This document shows positions 33,951-45,360 of a stretch of DNA of 64,000 bases, in pieces. Below the pieces are notes generated by a model that saw only the letters and a list, made by a program, of their open reading frames with translations, was not told where the DNA came from and did no database searches. Both the position numbers and the translations under genes were made by a program. Position 1 is the stretch's first letter. Every line of letters starts with the position of its first letter. Origin of the DNA: Ectobius pallidus (taxonomy: Eukaryota > Arthropoda > Insecta > Blattodea > Ectobiidae); contig CAXKWD010000006.1 in assembly GCA_964059195.1 (NCBI GenBank), positions 14,934,530 through 14,998,529 of the forward strand, written 5' to 3'.

Positions 33951-35334
33951 ATATTGACCAATAACATTTAGCAATTCCTCAGATATAGGCCAGTCACGAT
34001 TGTTTATCTTTTAAAATGCTTGCTATTAAATTGAAGAAGGGATTTTACCTGATAAAACATCAGCTTGTTACTGGACACATAAGCATCAATGTGCCTGTTT
34101 AATATGTCACATGGTGCCATTAAGCAGCATGAAATCAGATTATTTTATACCACATAACTTGTTTGGAAATGGAAGTAATATAAATGTATATTGATTAAAA
34201 ACACAATTAGGATTCGCTGCAAGCCAGTTGGTGTGCTTTTAGTCTGTTCTGCTGTTAGCTTACCTGAATGAAGTTAAATGCACCATTGGTAGCATTGGTC
34301 ACCACATGGTAACTCGAATCGATTCATGGATGGTTGATTCATAGTATGCCGTGATCTTGCAGCTGTTTGTTATGTTTTTCTATAACAAAGCATGGAAGTA
34401 ATTATTATTTGTATAATCCGTCATATTTTTATTCATGGAATAATCTTAATAAATCCAACTCGAGTTGACAGATTTTATCATAGGTAATCCCACGAGAGGT
34501 TACGAGTGTATCGATAGATTCGCGACTGCGCAGCAGGAGCGAATTTATTTTATGAAACTCGTAACCTCGAGTTGGATTTATTAAGACTATTTCACAAATA
34601 AAATGTAATAGATTACATGAATAATAATTACTTTCTTCTTGTTAGTTTAAAATGAAATAATTAATACTGTCAGTTGTCAGATCACGGCATACTAAATAAA
34701 TGAACAGTCTCCATAATGGATTACTAATCAATGCTACCAACGTATATTGACAAAATACCGTAGTGAACCACTACCAACGTATATTGATAAAATGACGTAG
34801 TTAACCTAAAAATCAAGATACGAAATAAAGACACATTTTAATTCAAGAACGTAATTTTAATATATGAGCAATCTGTTGCATTTCAGTTTCTTTAGTCAAT
34901 TTGTACTTACGTTCCTCACAAAACTATTGGAACTGGATCCATATGCATTTTCTATTTCTTTCGGTATTTTGTGGCCTAGCTTCCTTTATAATAATGTCAA
35001 TTTCGTCAACAGATGCATTACCAAACTTGAGGCTGCCATTTCTGTTTTCAATTTAGCGCTGACAATGAATGACGTAATTTAGTATCACTGCATACCGATA
35101 CTGTTACAGTTCAGTAACGAACAGCGTGTTTTACCCGATAAAATGCTATCCTCGCGATTCCTACAAGAATATTGTAAGATAAACGGCCGTGATTGGTCTA
35201 TATCCGAGGATTTGCTAAACGTTATTGGTCAATATCAAACACGCGGCATATGAGTGGAATAGTCAGATAAATTCACTCCTGCTGCACAGTCGCAAGTCTT
35301 ATCGATAAACTCTTAACCTCTCATGGGATTACCT
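33951..35334. mobile_element. long-TIR DNA element (composite), inserted in R1 copy 2
   Basis: The left end TTGACCAATAACATTTAGCA is repeated inverted near 35210-35240. A second inverted pair, CATAGGTAATCCCACGAGAG near 34488 and CTCTCATGGGATTACCTATG at about 35315, spans most of it. An inner 26-bp hairpin (34439-34464 / 34566-34591) has one mismatch. A related end lies at 55975-56100. Exact borders are uncertain. Confidence 0.6.
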
Positions 35335-35958
35335 ATGAAAAATCGTAGCATGCATTGTTCGTGGCTTAGATAGCTTAGTTAATGGTTGGTGGTAATTTGC
35401 ATGACTGCGTTTTTACAAATAAGAGATAAAAAGAAGTATAAAGAGCGTCATCAGTTTCTGTTTACAAGAAACTTTATAGATTTGGGAAAGAAAGTGTTGA
35501 ATGGTTGAGTGATTATTTTAAAGGTTATAGTAGCGAAAGACGAGAAGCAGCCCTAACCTCCAAACAAAAAATGAGGATTCCATTCAAATATGTGGCAGAA
35601 TGGAATAGGTGAATAAATAGGGGTTCACCAGATAATTGTTTCAAGGGCAGTAGCTTATGTAACGGATAAAATTATGGAAAAAGCCCATTCATAGATAATT
35701 TCTTTCCATGAATGAAGGTTTGTAGACCTTTTTTCGGATATTCATAAACGCAGTCATTTGTACTCATGAGAAACCTTTTGCTTAGCTAGCAAAGGCACGA
35801 CTTAGGTAGGTTTTATGATGGGAAATTTAGAAACTAGATGAAAAAAACATTGAAATTTATGGTTAATGCTTTCTTGTCACAATAACAATCATGCTCAAGA
35901 TTCAAGGTAGTCACAAATACTAACAGAAATGCCCAAAGAGAACAAAATCGATTATCGC

Positions 35959-36687
35959 TAGGGCAAGGCATTTGATGATTTTGCATCTTTTTTATATGAA
36001 GGTTAAAAGTTAGCTCGAATAGATATAAATGTGTATTATGAAATGATTGATTAAATAAGGGCAATTTGTTTTTGCATTTTTTTGCTTTATTTTGCATTTT
36101 TCGTAATTTTCAAGAGATAGGTAATTTTTTGACTATTTTTAGTTTATTTTTGGCATTTTTAAGTCATTTTTGGCATCTTTATGTTTTTTCTGGCATTTTA
36201 GGTCATGTTTCAGTGGAGATGAAGAAGATCTTTTCCATGTACAATTTACTTTAAGACAACAGACAATCATTTTTATTTGAGAATCTCCGACAAGTGTTCA
36301 TAGTTAATTTTAATTCAGGTTTGTTGTAAAGACCATAGCAGTTTATCTGGCAGCAATAAAGAATTATTTTTTCTTTCTTTTTAAATGGCATATATTTGCT
36401 AGGGGCAATTTGATGGGCATGCCAGTTTAAAATAATTTTTTTCCTTAAGGGTGTTTTATTAATAAAATAAGTGTGTTTTATATTGTAAATTCATATATAA
36501 TGCACAGTCATCCATTGTTGCCTTTCTCAATTCATTACTTAAAAAACTGACTAAAAGTAATAATGGTAAATTTATTGGTCATTTTCTTTTAAATTTTGTG
36601 TCATTTTTCCACTATTTTTAGGTCATAAATTGCATTTTTTATTTTGCATTTTTTCACTGTTTTATGGTCTTTAAATGCCTTGCCCTA
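35959..36687 (+). mobile_element. hAT-like non-autonomous element D, copy 2
   Basis: 729 bp. Ends TAGGGCAAGGCATTTGATG and ...TTAAATGCCTTGCCCTA. Flanked by an 8-bp duplication ATTATCGC / ATTATTGC (one change). R1 copy 1 shows the empty site near 16800. The 8-bp duplication and the termini fit hAT. Confidence 0.85.
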
Positions 36688-36823
36688 ATTATTGCAAAAT
36701 AAAGCCTATGGTACACTAGCATTCATTTATTAGCAGAAGAATTGTGTTTATGCATACGGTATGATGGTATGAAGTTTGTGCTTTTCCTTTTACCTTTTCC
36801 TGTAGGTACCTTTTTCTGTACTA

Positions 36824-38168
36824 CAGGGCGATCCATATAAAACTGAACACTTTTAAAGGCTTATAACTTTTAAACTAATAATAGCATACATATGCAACTG
36901 TGCTGAATTACAGAGTACCTTTGGGAGATTCCTCAGAGTAAATGTTGAAAATGTCCTCCACCTGCATCCATACACAACTGTACTCGTCGCACCATATTCT
37001 GAGACGTTTTCCGAAGCGTATCCTCGTTAATGTTACTGATTTCATTCCTTATTGCTTCACGGAGTTCAGCAAGTGACTGCGGTCTATTCTTGTACACCCT
37101 GTCCTTAAGGTAGCCCCACAAGAAGAAATCTGGAGATGTCAGGTCTGGCGATCTGGGAGGCCACAGATTGTTTGAGACAAGACGATCACCGAAGAAGCTG
37201 GCTATAAGTTTCATGGAATCACCAGACGTATGGCATGTTGCGCCATCTTGCTGGAAATAACCTTCTGTTAATTCGATGTCGTCCAGTTGTTCCACGAATG
37301 TATTGAAGATGCAACCATAAACCGCAGTGTTTACCTTGGTGTCGTAGAAAATGGGACCAACAATTCTGGTAGCTGACACCGCACACCAGACCCCAACCTT
37401 TTCCGGATGCAATGGAGCTTCGTGGATAATATTCGGGTTCTGCTGTTTTGAGTGTTGATGTAGCCTGAGAGGTGAAACCATGCTTCATCTGTAAACCAGT
37501 TTATGGAGAGAATGTCTGGGGTTGCAATAAGAAGAGCCTGAAACCATTGGCAATAACACATTCGCTTTTCCGCGTCTGGTTCTTTTAACTGATGCACTAC
37601 ATGCACTCTGTATGCTCGTAGGCCTGCTTTCTTTGCAGCTCTCTGACATGTGCCATATGAGTAGCCTGTCTCCTGGCTCAACCGGCGCAATGATTTCTTT
37701 GGTGAGTTCACAAAACGTTCTCGAACATCATTAACACACTCTTGACTCATCACAGATCTTTTTTTCCCAGTTTCGCTGAGGAGAGAGCCAGTTGTCTCCA
37801 GCTTCCTCACCATGGATAAAATTGTTGCCCTTGTTGGAATATTGCGCACATTGAATTGTCTTCTAAATGCCCGTTGAGTTTCAATCAATGACTTCGTACA
37901 CCAATATGTTTTCACAAGAAAAACACGCTGCTGAATTGAGAACTGCATTTTCGTTTCTGACTGCAAAACTAGAGACTGAAAACTAATTACTAATAAACAA
38001 CAATAGTCGTAAGGCAACAATGCATGGATGGTAGGAGTACAAACATTATTACCAATATCGATTCTCCCAAAGCCACTGAGATCATAAAACCAAATTTCAA
38101 TCTTTTATTACTTTCCAGAGGGAAATTATAAGTCTTTAAAACTGTTCAGTTTTATATGGATCGCCCTT
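36824..38168 (-). mobile_element. Tc1/mariner-type element with DUF4817/DDE_3 transposase
   Basis: 1345 bp between TA dinucleotides (36822-36823, 38169-38170). Terminal inverted repeats of about 40 bp contain GGGCGATCCATATAAAACTG on both ends. One transposase gene on the minus strand is broken by a single frameshift. R1 copy 1 supplies the empty site. Confidence 0.92.
36933..37948 (-). pseudogene. Tc1/mariner transposase, one frameshift
   Basis: The start Met is at 37948 (MQFSIQQRVFLVK). An N-terminal DUF4817 helix-turn-helix is followed by a second HTH (LRRLSQETGYSYGTCQRAAK). The DDE core has FTDEAWFHLSGY (first Asp), YFQQDGATCHTS (second) and WPPRSPDLTSPDFFLWGYL (third). The frame shifts near 37440, just after the first catalytic motif, and continues to the stop at 36933. 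All three Asp are present, so only this shift breaks the gene. The product would cut and paste the element. Confidence 0.9.
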
Positions 38169-38236
38169 TACGATTTTATGCATACTGCCCATTATGCTAA
38201 GCATGTATGGTAACAACTATATGAATTTAATTGCAG

Positions 38237-38572
38237 AAGATGTACCAGAAGCTGCAGGCATTCCATTACCAACAGGTAAACCTACCCACCCACCAACCTC
38301 CAGTAAGCCTCGCATTCCAAGTCCTACTCGCCCCAGTCTACCTTCAGCTCGACCTGGTCCACAGAGTCCACAGAAACCTGCCAACAGAACACCGAAGCCT
38401 GGAGACAGCAGCTCTTCAGAATCAGCGCATGTACCGCATGTTGTTGCCAACCATCCACAGGACAATGAGATTCCTGACAGCGTTAATGTGAGAAGCGATC
38501 AGGCTCCCAACGTTAACATCGCTCATTCTGTAGATGAAGAGAGAAGAGAAAATGGAGCAAGACTTAATCTGG
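38237..38572 (+). CDS. fw: exon: Pro/Ser-rich stalk
   Basis: Acceptor TTTAATTGCAG, donor CTGG/GTGAGT; phase 1 to phase 1. The 111 codons are rich in Pro, Ser, Thr, Arg and Lys (PLPTGKPTHPPTSSKPRIPS; RPGPQSPQKPANRTPKPGDS) and then turn acidic and polar. There is no folded domain. It is a likely extended, O-glycosylated stalk between the last sushi domain and the membrane. One N-glycosylation sequon (NRT) is visible. It begins only 46 bp after R1 copy 2. Confidence 0.88.
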
Positions 38573-38744
38573 GTGAGTTTGTATTCATGCTTAGTAAAAT
38601 ACAGGGTGTGGCGTGCACAAAGCTCATATTATTTCCTCTTTTAGTAAACCTTACTTCTTTAGTTCTAACTACTTGAGTAAGTGATGGAGAGCTCAGTTTA
38701 TAGTTACTTCTTTAGTTGTAACTAAAGTAAAATAAAATTTACGT

Positions 38745-39620
38745 AAGGTGTTCCCTAGACAGTCCATGGAGGCCCAGAGGGTTCCAGAAGGTTAAGGCTC
38801 CCAGATTTTAGACATTCGACATATGAAGGTGGTAAGGTCAGCCTTATGGGCCATTCAGATAGAAAATTAACCGTAAACATAACGTAAACTTAAAAGTTTG
38901 GGGCCATGTTTTTCAATGTGACCATTCACAATGAATCACGCAAATGTGAAACTTAAACGTAACTTAGAACTTTGCAAACACCAAGCTTCTGCGTTACGTT
39001 TATGCGAAAAATAGCAATACAACCAATCAGAGAACAGAACAGGAGACGGAAGTGGAAGTAGCCAAGAGATTGCATCTATGAATGAGAAACTCGTCATTAT
39101 GATAAATGACATCCATTATATAAAGATGCAGCATTGAAGGAAAATATATGAACATTAGTTCACCAAGAAATGAACTACAGTAATAAATACAGCCCATATA
39201 ATATTCTGTTAATTTTTATATGTCTGCATATGCTTGTATGATTTCAATTTTTAATGGCCTACACATGTTTAATAGAAACATGAAAGTATTTTCATATGCT
39301 GCAGCCATTTTATCAGCTATTCACGTTCTCAATTTTTATTGGTTGTTATCTACGTTTAAGTTTTCATTGCGAATGCTCAATGCTGTGCTAAAGTTTGCAT
39401 TTAAGTTTACGGTTAAGTTTCTATCTGAATAGCCCATTATGCATCGGCCACCTTTACCCCCAGGATTGCTCCTGGCACTCATTTTTGTTAGAGGCTGAGT
39501 CGATCCCAGGGCCATAGTGCCGGCCTTGAAAAACTCAAAATACCTGATCAGGAATTGAACCTGTGACCTTCCGGTTTGTAGCGCTGCGCCTCAACCACTA
39601 CGCTATGGCGTACCCCTGTA
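38745..39620 (-). mobile_element. tRNA-derived SINE, family A, copy 2 (split by a MITE)
   Basis: The head is at 39620-39540 (GTAGTGGTTGAGGCGCAGCG, then the B-box AGGTTCAATTCCTGATC on the minus strand) and the tail at 38849-38745. The two parts are separated by the MITE 38847-39436, and the join across it restores the family sequence. Confidence 0.8.
38847..39436. mobile_element. Harbinger-like MITE with TTA target duplication
   Basis: 590 bp. Ends TGGGCCATTCAGATAGAAA and inverted TTTCTATCTGAATAGCCCA. Flanked by TTA on both sides (38844-38846, 39437-39439). The 3-bp TTA duplication and GGGCC-type ends fit PIF/Harbinger. It sits inside the SINE. Confidence 0.82.
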
Positions 39621-40549
39621 ACTAAAATAGTAAACAATTTTTACTAAAGAAGTAGATTAATTCTGTGCAGAACAGAGCAGAAACATTAGTGCAGCACAGC
39701 ATAACACGTGCATTTCATACTTATAGACCATTATATACGTTGTTTTTTTAGCTTGAACTTTTTTACATAATGTATTAAATTTATATGAATATAGCCTATC
39801 AAGAGACCATTAAAAAACAAGCTTTTTATTTTTTTAACATGTCTAAACACAGATTTAAGCTGAAAACATGCAGAGTATTCTTATGTTATTGTATAATGTG
39901 CACAATCAATTATAAATGTAGAAAGTAAACTAATAAAAATAAAAAGTAAAGAATTAAAACTGTGGGAGGAACAGAATGGCTATGAGGGGTGAAGAGGAGG
40001 CCATTTTGAAAAAAGAATATTTCATTTATTTATAATAGATAATACGTTAAAAAACTTAAATTTAAGCTGAACTTTTCCTCCAAAGAAATCTGCAGGTTTT
40101 CAGATTGTGTAGACTCTTATTCAAGATCCGTTTTCAGTTGCTACAGATAAAAGCAGTAATACAAACAAACTCCAAACTGTACCACATTGTTAATAACGGT
40201 ATATTAGTATAATGTATTGTATTTAGCTTTGCCCCCCCCCCCCCACAGCCCCCTTTTCACTCTGTGTGTCTGTCCTTTATTTTAAAACTTTTCAGTTGGA
40301 CACACTGAAGTTACGACATAAATTTCAAAATTCCGTTTTATATGAAGCAAAATGTACTAATAAGCTATTTTATTTATTTTTTCGTAACTACCATACCCTT
40401 CAAAAATTCAGGGTCGTCTTATATATGAGCCTGTCTTATATTCGGGCCAATATGGTATTCACCCCTTTAGATCAAAATGAAGTTTACCAACCAGAATTCA
40501 CTTTCAATTTAAAAGCAGACTAAAGTTTTGTTGTATTAACTTTCTACAG
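39621..40549 (+). other. fw: intron remainder before the transmembrane exon
   Basis: Poly-C at 40229-40246. A MITE end at about 40405-40457 (GGGTCGTCTTATATATGAGC, ending GGCCAATATGGTA) has no partner seen. Otherwise nothing recognised. Confidence 0.5.
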
Positions 40550-40631
40550 GAGCCATCATAGCACTCGGTGTGTTTGGAGGATTTGTATTCCTCGCAGCTG
40601 TCATCACAACAATAGTCATCTTAATACGAAG
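40550..40631 (+). CDS. fw: exon: transmembrane helix
   Basis: Acceptor TTTCTACAG, donor CGAAG/GTAAGT; enters in phase 1 and leaves in phase 2. It encodes GAIIALGVFGGFVFLAAV followed by ITTIVILIRR. This is about 25 hydrophobic residues ending in a positively charged stop-transfer pair, so a single-pass type I anchor. Confidence 0.93.
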
Positions 40632-41160
40632 GTAAGTTACAAAACATTTTAAAAATAAGCTTATACTTTTTAAATCTGATATTTAAAATGGAATGTGCAA
40701 TGGAGTAGGTAAGGAAGGTGGGGAAGTGAATTGGTGACCTCAGTCAGAAGTATCTATTTAATTATGGTATCATGAAATGAAGTACAAAAATCCCTTTAGG
40801 CAGGCCTACAGGCTGAGGTAGATTTCAAAGTGCTTTTGGTTTAATTTATTGTCGCTGCGCAGCACTCTTCTTTTTTAGCCTTGGCATGACAAACCTGCAA
40901 TAATAACTGCAAAAAAGAGGAAAGAGCACTTTTTAAAATATTCAAATCTCACCTTATATGAGAACTATCGAGAAACTAGTTATTGATTTGTAGAGTACTC
41001 AACAAGAGCTTTTCAGCGATACCCCACAAGACGTGGTTTCAAAAATTTCGAATTTCCATCCCACCACCCTCACTCGTACCCCCAAAACCCTCGAATCGTT
41101 GGTTTTACTGTGAACTCCATAGGGAGTACTCTAATTTATTAAAACAAACTTTCCCTCTAT

Positions 41161-41329
41161 AGTTCATAGGGACCGAGATATAAAGTTTTTAAAAGTTCAA
41201 TCCCCTCCTCGACCCCCCCTCCTTTGGGCCATTTTGCTCATTAACGAACTTGTCCGAACTATTGGCCTACAATATCATAATAAAATTTGGTTCAAATATC
41301 TTCAAAATTGCAGCTGCTAGCGTGTAAAG

Positions 41330-41412
<83 letters not shown>

Positions 41413-41957
41413 CATAGGGACCGAGATATAAAGTTTTTAAAAGTTCAATCCCCTCCTCGACCCCCCCTCCTTTGGGCCATTTTGCTCATTAACAAACTTG
41501 TCCGAACTATTGGCCTACAATATCATAATAAAATTTGGTTCAAATATCTTCAAAATTACAACCGCTAGCGTGTAAAGATATATATATATATATATATAGT
41601 TCATAGGGACCAAGATATAAAGTTTTTAAAAGTTCAATCCCCTCCTCGACCCCCCCCCCCTCCTTTGGGCCATTTTGCTCATTAACGAACTTGTCCGAAC
41701 TATTGGCCTACAATATCATAATAAAATTTGGTTCAAATATCTTCAAAATTACAGCCGCTAGCGTGTAAAGATATATATATATATATATAGTTCATAGGGA
41801 CCGAGATATAAAGTTTTTAAAAGTTCAATCCCCTCCTCGACCCCCCTCCTTTGGGCCATTTTGCTCATTAACGAACTTGTACGAACTATTGGCCTACAAT
41901 ATCATAATAAAATTTGGTTCAAATATCTTCGAAATTACAGCCGCTAGCGTGTAAAGA
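41161..41957 (+). repeat. four tandem 170-bp units separated by (TA)n
   Basis: Units 41161-41330, 41409-41578, 41598-41771 and 41789-41957 each start AGTTCATAGGGACC and end GCTAGCGTGTAAAGA. They are almost identical apart from a variable poly-C stretch. Spacers of about 78, 19 and 17 bp are pure (TA)n. Confidence 0.95.
41331..41409 (+). repeat. (TA)n microsatellite, about 39 units
   Basis: Uninterrupted TA run between the first and second 170-bp units. Confidence 0.97.
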
Positions 41958-42038
41958 TATATATATATATTTGTACTAAGGGAAGCATGAATTGTAAAGA
42001 TATGAAAGAATTTTTTTAAACTCATGACATGGTATCAA

Positions 42039-42105
42039 TGAAGAGCGTTTTTTCAAAAGCCGATATCTACAATGTAGATATCGGCTTTTGAAAAAACGCT
42101 CTTCA
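42039..42105. repeat. perfect 33-bp hairpin
   Basis: The arms are exact reverse complements around a single central base at 42072. It lies at the edge of the Helitron-like fragment. No clear target duplication was found. Confidence 0.95.
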
Positions 42106-42114
42106 ATTGCAATA

Positions 42115-42813
42115 GGTAGGCTTTTCTTCAAAATCTAGCTAAAAATCTTATGTGAAACTCACATACGTTCCTCTGCCCACATAAAGTTAGCATCTTAGTA
42201 TATATAATAAGTATCCAACCTGAAATAATAAAATAAGTTGTCAGTAAGTTGACTGGACAGTTGCCGTTAAAATAATGGTAAAGTTGCCAGTATTCACATA
42301 TTATCCATGTACAGAAACGCAAGACACAATTTTACGCTAGTTATGCTATAAATACCTTATAACCTCTTCTTTGAATGTTGTGACTAAAAAAAGCAGACTA
42401 TGGACAAACTAAAAAAGAAACAAAATTGACTGCAAACGATGATTTGAACTTTTCGCAGTTAAGAATAATTTCCGAAATTTATTGAATATTCCCCTTAGAT
42501 ATTTCTTTACTCTATGCATGGCCAACAATACACCTTTCTCACTCCACATTCTTATATAGAATAAGAGGCCGTGAAAGAGCGTGTATTCAGTTATTCATCA
42601 GGCAAGACAAAGAGTTTCCACAAACAGTGGGTGGCTTATAACCACCCTTCAGAAAAAAATTTTGAAAAAATTTCAAATACAAGTTTTAGCTCTTGCTATG
42701 ACCACTCCATGTACAAAATTTAAAGGAAATTGTTAAAGCCTTTTTAGAGGAAATTTCAAAAAACGAAATTTTCTTCATGTAAGGTCCCCTAAAATATAAG
42801 AAAAAGCTGTCAT
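42115..42813 (+). mobile_element. Helitron fragment, related to 27950-29972
   Basis: Follows the internal sequence of the complete Helitron (TTATGCTATAAATACCTTAT, GACTGCAAACG, CTTCATGTAAGGTCCCC) with a small local insertion near 42190-42320. Neither terminus is present. Confidence 0.78.
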
Positions 42814-44223
42814 AGAGCCAGTGTTATCCGAGGTACCCTCAGTTCACATTACTTCAGATAATCAAGGCTCTACTGTACATACATATATACACCATTCTTA
42901 TATAGGCCTACATACATACATCGATATGAAGCATGGCTGAGAAAGTATAAAAATTGTAACTATAAAATTGTATTAACTACTTATAGAATGCATTAAAGTT
43001 GATATTAAGGTCCTGTTTCCACTTGTATATAAATATAAAAAAACAATGTGTCCAAGAATAAAAAAGTGGATCTTGATTAAAAATAATACATACATTTTAA
43101 CTACTTAATAAGCGTAAACTGAATATTATACCACAAAGGTTGCACTTGTGGTAAAGCAAATGGCAAGGTGTCCATACTGTTAAAAGTAAAGGAAAGGTTA
43201 TTTTAAAATCATGTAAGAAAATATTTGCTCAAACAAATTAAGATTCTATTCTCAAGTAAGCAATTTTTCACTCTAAGGTGTTATGCATCTGTTTCTCAAA
43301 TTTTCTCATCCACAGTTCAGATCTTCATTTAATCCTTTCAGGGCTTAATTTATATTTTAATATATGCATTCATCAAGTAAAAACACTTGTAGCAAGGTCC
43401 TTCTGCGCCCTTGGCAAGTCTGACAAATCTGGGGCCACATTTTTTATTTTTTTATTTTCTGTAAAATTGCTTTATTTTAATATAAAAACACTATTATTAT
43501 GAATGAAAACCTAAACCTCAATTTGAAAATGAACTAAGTGTTGGACTTTCAAGATACTAAAACCTTATTTTCAGACAATTGAACTTCTTAAAAAATAATT
43601 AATTCATAAAATCTAGAATTTTTATTGCTTGATAAATTGCCTAAAAAAGGTGGTATTTTTCATGGTTAATTTTGCGCCCTCTTTATACCTGCACCCTTGG
43701 CGGGGGCCCATCTCGCCACCGCCCTGCTAATGTGTTAGGCGTATATCTTTGAAATCAACTAAAAAAAAATTTAATGCAATAGCTGACTTCCACGTATTAC
43801 AAGATAAAAACATATGATTCATATACATAACTGAAAAAGCCTCTAACTACAGAATGGTAATAATACTAGTAAAGTATGCCTTTGCTTGTAGATCTGACTT
43901 CTGTTCATGTGTAAACTGTTGGAAATAATACATTTGTTTGACTGCATCCATTTAATGTCCTTTCATCCAGTTCTGTTTTTTTTTTAGTGATTAACAACTA
44001 TCCTTGAAAATAGGCTTTTGGAGAAAACATTTTGTAGAAGCTATAAATTTTTTTCCTTTGAAGCTAAATTGTCTCAATTAAACAACCATATAAATGAGCC
44101 TTTCATAGACTGTTGTAACATACATTTACAATAACTGTGTAATTTAAAATCTACAGTATTTGATTTCAGAAAAAGAAATGCAATTTTTTTATTTTGACCA
44201 TTGATTGTATATACACTGATTAG
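42814..44223 (+). other. fw: intron stretch with transposon ends only
   Basis: A pogo/Tigger-like end near 42820-42873 (inverted TACAGTAGAGCCTTGATTAT) and a hAT-like end near 43670-43730 (GGCGGTGGCGAGATGGGCCC on the minus strand). No gene was seen. Confidence 0.45.
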
Positions 44224-45142
44224 TAGGGTAAGGCATTTGATGGTTATCCATCTTTTTTATATGAAGGTTAAAAGGTAGCTCGAATATATATAAATGTGAA
44301 TCTTGAAATAATTGATCAAATAAGGGCAATTTGTTTTTGCCTTTTTTTTGCTTTAATTTGCATTTTGTGTCATTTTCAAGAGATAGGTCATTTTTTAGCA
44401 ACTTTTAGGTCATTTTCACCAATTTTAGGTCATGTTTCAGTGGAGGTAGAGAGGAGCTTTTCCATGTACAAATCATTACTTTCAGACAACAGACAATCGT
44501 TTTTATTTGAGAATCTCTGCCTGGTGTTCATAGTTTATTTTAATTCAGGTTTATTGTAAACACCGTAGCAGTTTGTCCTGTAGCAATAAAGATTTTTTTT
44601 CTTTCTTTTTAAATTACACATATATACTGGGGGCGATTTGATGGGCATGCCAGTTCAAAAAAGAATTTCTTTTTCACTAAGGGTGTCCAAGTAGTTTACA
44701 TTTTCTTACTTCTTTAGTAACAAAATAAGTGTGTTTTATATTGTAAGAGCAGAGGTTTTCCTGGTGAAGAATCTGAGTGAAGGTTTCTTGGGTAGTCAGC
44801 CAGGTGTGGAAGTCAATTTTCCCCGTCGTTTCGAAGGCCCAGCATTGAACGCCCTTGAAAATGGAGGCAGCGTGGGCCTTCAAAATGTCGGGGAAAATTG
44901 ACTTCCACACCTGGCTGACTACCCGAGAAACCTTCACCCGTATTTTATATTGTATATTCATATAATATAACACACTGTCATCCATTGAATTCCTTTTAGC
45001 AATTCATTACTTTAAAAAAGAATTATAAGTAGTAATGGTAAATTTATTGGTCTTTTTTAAAAAATTTGTGTCATTTTTTCGCTATTTTTAGGTCATAAAT
45101 GCATTTTTTCACTATTTTATGGTCATTAAATGCCTTGCCTTA
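44224..45142 (+). mobile_element. hAT-like element D, copy 3, carrying hairpin insertion 2
   Basis: Ends TAGGGTAAGGCATTTGATGG and ...ATGCCTTGCCTTA; flanks CTGATTAG / GTGATTAC are a worn 8-bp duplication. A + frame (about 44430-44560) reads VEVERSFSMYKSLLSDNRQS then FLFENLCLVFIVYFN, the C-terminal dimerisation segment of a hAT-type transposase. The family therefore derives from a hAT element. Confidence 0.85.
44734..44954. repeat. hairpin insertion 2 with 12-bp target duplication
   Basis: Insert 44746-44942 is flanked by TTTTATATTGTA (44734-44745, 44943-44954). Arms 44777-44841 and 44873-44937 pair with about four mismatches in 65 and leave a 31-nt loop. A 31-nt unpaired leader is on the left and five bases are on the right. 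Element D copy 2 shows the single empty site at 36477-36488. Confidence 0.9.
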
Positions 45143-45360
45143 GTGATTACTTACAACATTGTACATGTAGTATTGTAATATAATTACAAGATCAAGGTAT
45201 GTAGTGTAAATACATATTGGTGAAGGTACTTACTCTCAGGCCAGTATATGTTACTCTGAAAGCCTATGATCCTTCAAACTTTCCTATCCATGTAACATAT
45301 TAAATTTCATCAACACCCAACTAACCCAGGATTTTTCTGTCCCTTCCCTTGCTGTTCTAG

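Larger units (their letters stand above)
33759..38190 (+). mobile_element. R1 repeat copy 2, interrupted by three insertions
   Basis: Its pieces, 33759-33950, 35335-35958, 36688-36823 and 38169-38190, align in order with R1 copy 1 (15753-16947). For example GTAGAAAAAGCTTTTTCTCT and GGTTGGTGGTAATTTGCATG occur in both. It serves as the empty site for hairpin insertion 1. Confidence 0.8.
32522..38236 (+). other. fw: intron made largely of nested transposons
   Basis: After (ATT)n/(ATC)n at 32628-32775 and about 950 bp of unassigned sequence, R1 copy 2 begins at 33759 and is interrupted in turn by the TIR composite (33951-35334), a hAT-like element (35959-36687) and a Tc1/mariner element (36824-38168), ending at 38190. 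Confidence 0.75.

Noticed and set aside
41161..41957. CRISPR-like array
   Set aside because: Eukaryotic context; the spacers are pure TA runs and the units are 170 bp.
42039..42105. Fourth member of the 12-bp-flanked hairpin class
   Set aside because: The best flanking match is only about 7 of 12, although the hairpin itself is perfect; a recent event should have kept its duplication.
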